DNA from: Malania oleifera
Lineage: Eukaryota > Streptophyta > Magnoliopsida > Santalales > Ximeniaceae
NCBI RefSeq assembly: GCF_029873635.1
Contig: NC_080420.1
Span: 120,226,719 to 120,290,718, forward strand
Length of the DNA stretch: 64,000 nucleotides
Direction: 5' to 3'
Part shown: positions 11,393 to 21,323 of the stretch, one piece after another
Position numbering within the stretch: position 1 is the first letter of the stretch
Layout of the letters: every line of letters starts with the position of its first letter
Position numbers and translations under genes: made by a program
Notes under the pieces: generated by a model
What the model saw: only the letters and a program-made list of their open reading frames with translations
What the model was told of the DNA's origin: nothing
Database searches by the model: none

Positions 11393-12200
11393 GCTCATAT
11401 CCCATAAGCCTCAAGGTGATAGAGGAGAACATATCTACGTTCCTCCTTCTCTTAAGCAAAGCATAATTAGATCTAGTGACTTCCATTTTCAAAAACACTT
11501 TGTTCAATATTCCCCCCATAAGGCATGATAATTCTGCGGCAAACAAACCTTAAGAACATCCATTTTATCATCAAACTTTGCTGGTCTAATTTCTTTCTAG
11601 TGAAAAGACACCACACGATGAAGCAGTCTAGATAGGACACATGTACCTTGGACCCGACCTTAGGCAAAATATTATATGTAATCAAATAATGAACTATTTT
11701 TGCCTCTAAACTGAAGGCCTTATAGTCTAGAGGGTGATTGGGATTTGCATCGGGGACAGTCATTACAAGATTTGAAAAACATTCAACTGAAAACTTCTAT
11801 TCATTTATCCATGTAGACACTGCATCAGGACATTCAAACTCCCCCCACTCAATATCAAGGGTTTCAGCCAGGTAATCAGCATCAAATATAAGGTCAGTAT
11901 CCAGAACTCTGGAGTAACACCCATCGTCATCGTGACCCAAATTTGCGTAAAATAGTCTGACGAAGGTAGGGTAATGCCCTATAGGCTGGTAGGACATGAA
12001 TAAGTCCCATCCTTGATGCCTAAACATATCCAAAATATTTCTGAAATGTTCTTCCATAAAAGTGAGATCAAGGACTTTACCTAGAATAGCTTCCTTGGGA
12101 CGGAAGTCCCTCACGTACCTCATCCTTGCTCCCGCTAAGATAAACCAGCTGTCATGCGCAATGTCGACTTCCTAAACATCAACATGTTCGTTTGGCCTAG
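11393..12200 (-). mobile_element. Fossil with plant transposon-protein domain
   Basis: Minus-strand fragments resemble the 'putative plant transposon protein' domain family: a piece with PTFVRLFYANLG and a W-G-E pattern (about 12120-11800), followed by one with IVHYLITYNILPKVGSKVHV and a MPYGG-type end (about 11760-11470). The order and spacing match that family as I remember it. The parent element and its boundaries are unclear. It is broken in several places. The domain's biochemical role is not established to my knowledge. Confidence 0.6.
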
Positions 12201-12339
12201 CCATGGTATAAGATGGATTGTGCAAATGGCTTTTGGTAGGTAGGAATGTGAGTTTATGAGAGAAGCTGGAAACAGAGGAAAAACGAAGGAAGGCTCTCAG
12301 TTTTGTTGTGAAAAATGAACAGTCCATGCATGGAAATAT

Positions 12340-12620
12340 ATATATAGTCGAGTGGTTCGGTCGACCGAAGAAGGGTTTAGTCGACCAAGGCATAATAAAT
12401 GCTACACAGATTGTGTCTTTACGGTCAACCGTGGTAGAGTTTGGTCGATCAAAACTCAAGGTGTCGTTCTTAGTTCCCACGGTTCGATCGACCGATGAAC
12501 TTAAGTATAAACACAATGGTTGACCGAAAGTAGGTCAAAGTCAATGGTACGGTCGATCGAAGTCATTAAGGCATGCAGGTTTGGTTGATTGAGCTTAGTC
12601 AACAATGCAATTTTGACCTA
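12340..12620. repeat. Array of spaced GGTCGACC-type palindromes (copy A)
   Basis: About nine degenerate copies of TTCGGTCGACCGAAG / GTTTGGTCGATCAA, spaced irregularly about 25-45 bases apart. The same kind of array occurs at 19250-19610. It is probably part of an LTR. Spacers differ in length and the repeats are imperfect. Confidence 0.7.
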
Positions 12621-12959
12621 ATTTTGACCCCTTGTTCTACAAAAATAACCGATGGCTTTTCAATTAAGGTGGGATTTATGGAACAAATTTCTTTAAAGCT
12701 CGGGCTTGTGTAATGGATAAAAATATGCTTAACTCAACATTTATATTCGATCATAAATTAAGCATTAAGAATAATTTACCTAGCAATGAGGCCTTGTCCA
12801 TTTGGAGGTGGTTTAACTATCACTTTAAAACACACACCACTTCCCAAGCCTAAAGGCATCACTACTCCCTAGACCTAGGAACTAAAGAAGAATTTAAAAC
12901 GAATATGTAATTCTTATTTGATCTCACTCTTCCTCGAGTCCAACGTGGTTTGCTTTCAT

Positions 12960-15104
12960 AACTATCCATGCCATCTCCTTATCTAAGCCTCTGAGCCATC
13001 TCCTTATCTAAGCCTCTGACACTACTAGATGGACAAGTAAACTGAATGTGCCATTTCATTTTTCGACATAAGCAAATTTTGGATTTTCGTGAAGGGCAAT
13101 ACTTATTTGTCCTATTTTTGCTCGATGATGCTAGACTATGGGTTTGATAGACTAACCATGAACCCTTTTTGAAAATATTGTTCTTTTTAACTCTTAAGGG
13201 TTTAATGAAGTTATCTTTTACATTTATGGATTTGAAAATCATTCCTAAATATTTTTTAGTTTTTTTTTGTAAGCAGATGATTTTTAAAATCTTCACAATC
13301 TTTTTCTTTTCTAAGGTGACATGATATTCTCTTAGATTTTCTAACAGTATTGCCCACCTTTTATTCTCATTCTTCAAGATTGCTTTCAATTTAGCATCCT
13401 AACTAGAAGTTTATGCATTTTAGATAAAGTACATTCTAGTTCTTTGTTCGAGGACATACTTTCATCATTAACATCAACACATGATTCATCATCAAATTTA
13501 ATACAACACTTTTTCCATGAATCATTGCAAACATTACCAACAGGATTATTACAAAATTTAATCGATGATTCAGCATATGATGCAACACAACATTCAACAC
13601 ACGACTCATCAATTGAGCTAGAGAGAGAATCATATACCTCCTGTTATGTTAATGCACTATCCTTGTGATTTACCACTTCTTGATCATTTGATCTTGACAC
13701 TTCCAAAGTGGTGGTCTCCTTTTCCTTGGACTTTCCATATTTCTTGTCCAACTCATCCCATATATCTTTTGCACTTTTACATGCCATAATTTCAATAAAA
13801 ATGTTAGAATCTAAAGCGCAATATAGCATATCCATGACATTTGAATTTGCATGCATTAAATTAATATCATTCTCATTTTCAGGCACACAAACTCCCTTAT
13901 CAACCACTTGCCAGGCCCTCCAATTCATAGATTTTATAAAAATGCTCATTCTAGTTTTTCAGTGGGTGTAGTTTACACCATGAAACAATGGAGGGCTAGT
14001 AGGTGATTGACCCTTGCCGAATGGGTATGCACCAAAGTGAGTCATTGCTATCTTTTACAAAAAACGTCTAAGTCTAGTGCAACGAGGCTCTGATACCAAT
14101 TGTTGGAATTGGTGTATTCCCAAGAGGGGGGTGAATTGGGTATTTAAATATTATCCTTCCTAGGTTTGGTTCAAATTGCAGTTAGTAGTACACAACCTAG
14201 GGTCTTTCTAAAACAGTCTCAATTCCCCAAGCAATTAACTAAGCAAATATTCAAGGCATATATAGTAGGCTTGGAAATTCACAATCATACACAACAATAA
14301 AACATAAACATTCAAGTGCAAGAATTTAAATTACGGAAATTAAAATCAGGCACAAGAAATGTTATCGAGATTCGGCCAACAATGTCTATGTCCCCGCCTT
14401 AAGCTCACAAGCAAGAGGATTCACTAAATTTGCTCACTTGCGGGTGGAGCAACACCGTTTACAATCTCCCTCTCCTTACTGGGCAAGGGAATACCCTAAG
14501 TCAGATTAACAGGGTTGACCCCAACCTTTACAACACCTTAATAGGATGGTGCTCCTAATTCTCTTAACCGGGTCTGAACCAATTCGGTGCTCTCCTAACC
14601 GAGTCTGAGCAATTCGGGACTATTCACAGGGTTAGTCTCCCTCTTTCGACCACACATCAGGAATATAAAAGATACTCAAATATTTGTGTACAAAAAAGAC
14701 GCTTCTTACACTAAGCAGATGTGTACCACAATAAGCACAATGTAATCAATGCACTCATAATTGATGTGATCTTAAGCCCAAGTGAGATTTCGTTAACTAA
14801 TGTGTTAACTCTCAACAATATATGTGTAGGAACTTGAACCTGGAAAATAAAAGAAAATAAATATAAAAGAGAGAAATAAAGGAAAAGAAATAAAAAAGAA
14901 GGAATTTGGTTTGGTAGGGCCCAAACCGTCAACGATTTCATTGAGCTGGAAAAAAAATCGTTGACAGTTTCAGTCAACTGAGGAGGTCAACTACCAAACC
15001 GTCGACGGTTTTGTTAAGGCAGGGAAAATCGTTGACGGTTTTCCTACATGTCTGCTTACTTAAGGGCTAAGCAAGACATATTTTTCATTAACTCAAATAT
15101 TTTC
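12960..15104 (-). mobile_element. Ty1/copia fossil: gag and 5' LTR (minus strand)
   Basis: On the minus strand a gag piece of the UBN2 type (about 13949-13640, with SMNWRAWQVVDKG and CKSAKDIWDELDKKYG) continues into a lysine-rich stretch ending in a decayed zinc-knuckle region (about 13090-13010). A tRNA-Met type primer site (ATTGGTATCAGAGC in reverse complement, 14087-14100) lies between gag and an LTR that begins at 14101 (plus strand TGTTGGAATTGGTG) and runs right until the giant palindrome at 15105. The rest of the polyprotein and the second LTR are not seen. Broken in several places and old. Confidence 0.8.
14920..15050. repeat. Spaced AACCGTCGACGGTT-type palindromes in LTR
   Basis: Four copies of the motif AAACCGTCAACGATTT / AAACCGTCGACGGTTTTG within 130 bp. 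The same motif type occurs in the unrelated LTR at 2625-2765. Confidence 0.7.
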
Positions 15105-18100
15105 TGTAAAGCCCAAACCCCTCGCGAGCCCGTGGTGCTACTTTAGTGACGTCTATGTACCTGATACCATCTCATCTCATCTAAAATATGTAGCAGAATT
15201 AATAAAACATTCTCCACAATTCCATTACCAGAGTCTAAACATCAACATACATCAAAGTCTTTCCATTCACATATTACATCTCAAACTAGTAAGTCAACTA
15301 ACTCAGTCCACATGACCATAATACAAGCCCTAAGGCGTACAACATAAACATCTCACATTTGAGTTCTTGCCGACACTCATAAAAAGAAACTATACTAGTT
15401 TCCATCCCTTGGTTCTGCTAAACTCGATCTCTGAGATTCCTTGAAAAGATATGTTGTATACAGGGTGAGACACCTCTCAGTAAGGAAGATTAAGTTAATG
15501 ACAGTGTGTGGTCAACATGCGTTTCAGTGTATACAAAATCATACATCTCTCTTTCCTACTGAAAATAGTATGTATACTCACTTCTCATTTCTCATAGTAT
15601 AAAATGGCACTAAAAACAATTTCATCATTTACATAAATATACAGATATGCATAAAAGACTCTCCTTGGAACTAAACGCCATGTATAAACCTCCGTGGTCA
15701 GGGTTGTGCTGCCCAAAGGTTGGACTAAAACCTAAGGGATCAACCCAGACCAAGTCACTCTCTGCTAACTCCGTCTGCAAGCTTCCGCAAGCTCACTTGT
15801 GGGTCTGATTGCCTTACCACTTCCTCGTATGTACTTCCAAGGAAGGTAACACCTCTACTTGGGTCAATCGGCTAGGACCACCCTACACCACTCTCGAGTC
15901 TAGTGTGGGCGCACATGGTCAAATGGTGAAACTCTCTAGTTATGATACTGTGCTCATAACAACTGGGTCCTTGGGGTTCGTAGAGCATATCATGCAATTT
16001 AAGTAATTAAAACTATACTTTAAACTCATTTCACATAAAACATGTCATTTTATAAAGACCGGCCTCGCGCCATTTAATACAACCTTTGGCCTCGACCCTC
16101 TGTTACAACTCAACTCTTAGCCTCTGATTAAAACTCTATTATTTTATAACCCTCGACCTCACGCCATTTAATACAACCTTGGGCCTTGACCCTCTCATAA
16201 AGTCCCTGCATTTCTCAAACAATTCCAGTATGTTTTGCAAACAGTTCAGTATTACTCAAACAATCTCATTTCCAGTATTACCATAACTCTCAAAATAGTA
16301 TTCACCTACCACACATTTTCCATATTTAAAACATAGCACGCAGACAACCATGAAAAATACTGTATAAATGGTTTATAGGATCAAATCGAGCTTTCCACAG
16401 TTCATTTCTACTCAAAATATCAAATCATATATCCTAGGTTTGAAAACGAGCCTTTTGAACGGTTGGTTTTAGAAACCTCAATAGAAAACATAAAGATACT
16501 TACTTCATAAACATTTCTATCGGTTCAAAATCATTAAAACGCTACATTAACATAATCCCCTTACCTATATTCGAAATAGAGTCCGAAATGGACGAAAAAA
16601 CCGAAAACCCTAGCTTTTTGAACCAGTGAAACTATGAGATCCTATGTGCCAAACGGTGAGAGAGTGATCCGGGAGCACTAGGGGGGTCGTAGGAACCTTT
16701 TGATATGAAATCTCGAAACCCTAGAAGAGCTCAAAAGAGGAGTTTTTGAGATTTCCTAAAAAAATGAACTTATTCCTATTTATAGAGAGCAACCCAGGGG
16801 AAAATCGACGCCGATTTCCCCTGCTCCCACAAAACTGTAGCTGGTTTTGTGGTTAACTAACCCAGTTGACTCAAAACCGTGGCCGATTTTCTTCCAATCT
16901 AGAAAACCATTGCCGGTTTTGGCCCTGACTTCCCCAATTCGTTATTTTTATTTTATTTTCTTTTATTTCTCCCTTTATATTCATTTTCCTTTATTTTTCG
17001 GGATTGGGTTCCTACATTCTCTCTCTCTCTCTCTCTTTCTCTCTCTTAGGGTTTTTGGACTCTCTCTTTCTACCTCCCATGGCTGTCTCTCTCCTGTAGG
17101 CTCACCTAGATCCCATGATCACTCTCTGATCACTTTCCTCTCATTTCTCGGCTTACCGGTTTGTTTTTTACGGCGGATCAAAAAGCTAGGGTTTTGGATT
17201 TTCGAAATGTTAGCTGTCTATTTTTCAAAAACAGGTAAGGGGATTAAGTTAAGTCAGGTTTTTATCAATTTTGAACCGATTAAAATGTGTTATATGTAAG
17301 TATATACTTGATTTCAAAGGTTATTTCGAAAATCAACCATTCAAAATGGACTTTACAAATATAGGATATATGATATGGTATTTTGAATAAAATGATGGTG
17401 AAAAGCTTGGTTTTATCTTACGAACTAAATATATTGTGTTTTCTTTGTTGTTTATTGGACTATGTTCAGATACTGAAATCGTGTGGTAGGTGAATAATAT
17501 GTATGGTTTATTGTATAACCGAATTTGGGTATGGTTGTGAAAATACTGGAACTATTTGTGAAACATACTTGAACTGCCTGTGTAAAATATTGGGTTTTAT
17601 TTGACGGTTGGGGGCAAGGTTTTATTAAACGGCAGGTTTTATACGAAATGAGTTTATACTATAGTTTTTACTACTTAAATTGCATAATATGATTTAAGAA
17701 CCCTTAGGACCATTTGTATTATAAGCATGGTACTATTGCTAAGGAATTACTATTTGGCCATGTGCGCCCACACTGAACTGAGAGGTGTAGGACGGTTTCA
17801 GCCGATTGGCCTGCGTAAGGGTGAAGTACCTTCCTTGGGGTCTAGACCAGGAACTGGTGAGGCAATCGGACCTATAACAGGGTTGTGGATGCCTGTAGAC
17901 GCACTTGCAAATGGTTACTTTGACTTTACCTAAGTTGATCCCCCAGGGCTAAGTCCAGCCTTCGGGTCGCACAACCCGTATTATGGGGGAAGTAAACGGT
18001 GTGTTACTTGATGTGATGTCCAAATTGGATGGGTTCTCTATGCATATATGTGATTTAAGTATAATGGGCTATATTGAGCCATATTATGTTGTGTAGGATA

Positions 18101-18596
18101 ATATGTATTTTCAAATGTATAGGTATGAGTTCAATTTACAAATACTATTTTGGTTAAATGGAGAATGGGATGTTTTCAGTATACACTAAAACTCATGCTG
18201 GCTACACACTGATATTAATTTAACTTGCCTTACTAAGAAGTGACTTGCCCCAATATACAAATCATCTTTTCAGAACCATCTCAAGATTGAGCTTAGTGAG
18301 CTCCGAGGCGGGGTGATAGCTAGTTTTTGTGAGTGTCTACAAGAAGTCTAATGTGTTTCCATTATGACTTATGTCCCCGGATGTGTATTATGGTTGTATG
18401 GATTGAGTTGGTTTTTGTATTGTATTATGGTCTGTAATATGGATATTTGGAAACCTTTGTGTATTAAGGTAGTTTAGAACTCTGGTAATGTATTTTGGAG
18501 AATGTACCATTTATTTCTGCTGCATTTATATAATGAATATGGTATGAGAACACAAATGTCACTAAAGTAGCACCCTAGGCCCCATGTGGCGTTATA
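15105..18596. mobile_element. Giant foldback element with ~1.5 kb arms
   Basis: The left arm (about 15105-16710) is matched in inverted orientation by the right arm (about 17090-18596). Matched landmarks, left against reverse-complemented right: GGTGCTACTTTAGTGAC near both ends, 'attaccagagt', 'gtgtgggcgcacatgg', 'tttcacctaccacac'-like text, 'atcatatatcct', 'aatccccttacct' and 'aaaccctagctttttga'. By eye the arms are about 70-75 percent identical. The central ~380 bp carries a CT-rich tract and 'aaccgtggccgatttt'-type repeats. The ends are TGTAAAGCCC and GGCGTTATA, relatives of the TGTAACGCCCC ends at 4398 and 6971. No coding domain and no clear target duplication. It appears to sit inside an LTR. 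Confidence 0.8.
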
Positions 18597-19960
18597 ATAT
18601 GTATCAATATGTATATGTGAGAGTGAGACCTTTGATTTCAAAATAATATATTTGCAATGTGAATATTCAAAGAATTTCTATAACCCTAAGCAAATATCTC
18701 AACAATATTTATCAAATATTAAGCACAATAGATTTTCGAGTTTAAGCTTGCAAGTAATGTAAATATCAAAAGTAATATGCAAGCTTCTGAATCATGCAAT
18801 AAGGATGCAAGTTCTTAAGCAAATGTAGAGTTTTTCCAAGATATATTTATGAATGAATTACAATGGGAAAACCTTAGGTAACTCTAAAAAACAATATCAA
18901 ACAATGCAAGTATGGGAGATTTTTAATCTTGTGAGTATTATGAGATTTGCTCACTAAATGCACACTCAACCCAACTTCATAATGCAAACAATATGCAAGT
19001 GAAGAAGTTGTGAGGAAATATACTTTTTCTAAAAAATATGATCAAATGTGTATGAGAAAGAGTTTTAAATAATATGCTTGTAAAAATGAGGGAGTATAAA
19101 AAGTTTTAACACAACAAAATTTTCAGAAAAAAATTTGTTAATCAAAATGCTAATCTTGTTGCTAATTAAGACAAATGAGGGAGTATACATAGTTTTTACC
19201 AACAAAAATAACCTCATTTACCTGCGGTAAAAAATTGACCAACCTGAGAGATTCGGTCGACCAAGGACAAGGTTTGGTCGACCACTTTTATAAGTTTGGT
19301 TGACCAAAGCAAATTTGAACTACAGGTTTGTTCGACCATATCAGGGTGTTTCTAAACCTTTCATGGGTTCGGTCGACCAAGGCAAATGTTGGTTGACCAT
19401 TAATATAGATTCGATTGACCAAGGCCAATTTGAACTACAAGGTTTGGTTGATCAAGTAGTTGGGGTGTCAGTGGTTAATGGTTCGGTCAACCGAGGAAGG
19501 TGCATTCAATTTAGTATGGTCGACCGAGTGAAGTCAACATGTTGATTTCTAACCTATTCGGTCAATCGAGGCATTTATACTGTCAAAGGTTCGATCGAGA
19601 CCACTTAAAAATGTGCATTTAAGTTCATTTTAGCTCTGTGCTTCATCAACCCAGTGTGAATATGCATATGACATTTAAGTCTAAGGGTAATGGTTCCTAT
19701 GGTCATTCTAAGGCCTCTTGAGCTTATGCAACCATCATGCATGTAATGCATTAAATTACAGACCAAATTATAAACTAAATGCAATACAATAAAATTATAT
19801 GTCTTCTTCTTGATCTTTTGCTCTTCATTTCATGGAGTACGCCCGGTGTATGTGCATTAAGGTCCGTCTTCACCTCCATTTCCCTTAATTCTTATGTGTG
19901 TGCTGAAATATAAACCTGTTCACAAACTAAATACACACATAAGATATAGATGTTTTGTCA
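18597..19960. mobile_element. LTR-like remnant with GGTCGACC array (copy B)
   Basis: AT-rich sequence right of the giant palindrome, perhaps the continuation of the LTR that begins at 14101, followed by a second array of spaced GTTCGGTCGACCAAGG-type repeats (about 19250-19610, roughly nine copies). No protein domain. Boundaries are uncertain. Confidence 0.5.
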
Positions 19961-19969
19961 GCATCAAAA

Positions 19970-20800
19970 CAGGGATTAGACTCAAAAATCCAGCAGGGCA
20001 TTTTAACAAACAAGTAATGAGCGCAGAAAAGATCAACCTATACTGAAGGCACAATTTGCAAGTGATAGAGATAGGCTGCAAATCGAGTCTCCAAACACTA
20101 CAAGACAAAAAAAAAAGGTCTGCTAATTATCTTTAAAATATATGCATGCTATCTTTAGAAAATAGTTATTTTATTTTTTGTTAAAATAAATTTCCAACCA
20201 AATAGAGTTTTAACTCAAAAAAACATATCTAACTCAAAAACAAAAGCTTAAATGAACTCAAAATCAAGTAGAACAGAAAAAACCAAATTGGACATTTTAG
20301 CAACCACATCATAATCGTAGAAAAAACCAACCTTCAAGGCACAATTTGCAAGAGATAAAGATAGACTGTAGCTGAGTCACCAAACACTGCAGGACCAAAA
20401 AATAAGTACGCATGTTATCTTAAAAAAGTTGGCATGTTATCTTAAGAAAATAGTTATTTTACTTTCTGTTAAAATAAATTTCCAACTAAATAGAGTTTTA
20501 ACTTTAAAGGCATATCTAACTCAAAAACAAAAGCTTAAATGAATTCAGAATCAAGAATATAAAAAATCAAGTTGGGCATTTTAACAAATATATCATAAGT
20601 GCAGAAAAGACCAACCTATACCAAGGCACAATTTGCAAGAGATAAAGATAGACTGCAAACCAGGTGCTCGAACATAGCAAGACCAAATATATCTATATAT
20701 AAAACCTATACCACGTCACAATTTGCAAGAGATAAAGATAGACTAACCAGGTGCCCGAACACAGCAAGACCAAATATATAAAGGTTATTTTAAAAACCAA
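19970..20800 (+). repeat. Tandem repeat, ~288 bp unit, about 3 copies
   Basis: The anchor GGCACAATTTGCAAG starts at 20048, 20338 and 20625 (steps of 290 and 287), with a partial fourth at about 20715 (step 90). Between anchors, blocks such as 'ttttaacaaacaagtaat', 'gttattttattttttgtt' and 'caaaagcttaaatgaa' recur in order. It is non-coding. Confidence 0.88.
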
Positions 20801-21193
20801 ACAAAACTTTAACTTTAAAAGGCTTGAATCCTTGGTTAGCCTAATGATGTAATTCAAATTTGATTCCAAATATTCATTTTTGAAGCACAAAAATAACATT
20901 GAAACATGCAAACGAAAAATATGAAACAGATTTTAGGGAAAAAAAATGCAGAGAATAGGTTAAAAAATTAAATGTAACTTACTATCAAATGTCAACATAT
21001 AGGGAGAAAGAATGTAATTCAAAAAATGATAGAGGGGAAAATGCAGAGATTAAAAAATAAAAAAAAATGATACCCTTATTTGTTCGATAGACCATGGTGG
21101 TTAGGGGTTATATGATGTCGATTTTATAATGTTATTGTTTGTTTTATCAATTTGGTAGGAGGAAGATTTGGTGACAAATCAAGAGAGAGAAAG
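20801..21193. other. AT-rich spacer, no gene seen
   Basis: No domain, RNA or clear repeat end. It finishes with AGAGAGAGAAAG just before the copia LTR. Confidence 0.5.
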
Positions 21194-21323
21194 TATTAAA
21201 GAAATATATACTTTCCATCCTAGAAAAATACACTTTCCCATTTTTCAATTCTCTCATGTATATATATACCCCTGTAGTATTCCAGAATCAATAGAGAAAA
21301 TTATTTTTTCTCCAATTTTAACA
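21194..21323 (+). repeat. 5' LTR (130 bp) of copia fossil
   Basis: Starts TATTAAAGAAATATATAC and ends CCAATTTTAACA, directly followed by TGGTATCAGAG. Confidence 0.85.

Noticed and set aside
12340-12620. Regularly spaced short repeats resembling a CRISPR array
   Set aside because: Repeats are short, degenerate palindromes with uneven spacing in plant nuclear DNA; there are no cas genes. CRISPR is not applicable.
16847-17299. 150-codon open frame in the centre of the giant palindrome
   Set aside because: Low-complexity hydrophobic and Ser-rich translation of a CT-rich tract; no recognisable domain and no support as a gene.
15105-18596. Mutator-like transposon identity
   Set aside because: No transposase and no 8-9 bp duplication; the relative at 4398-6971 has a 5 bp duplication. 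Left as unclassified.
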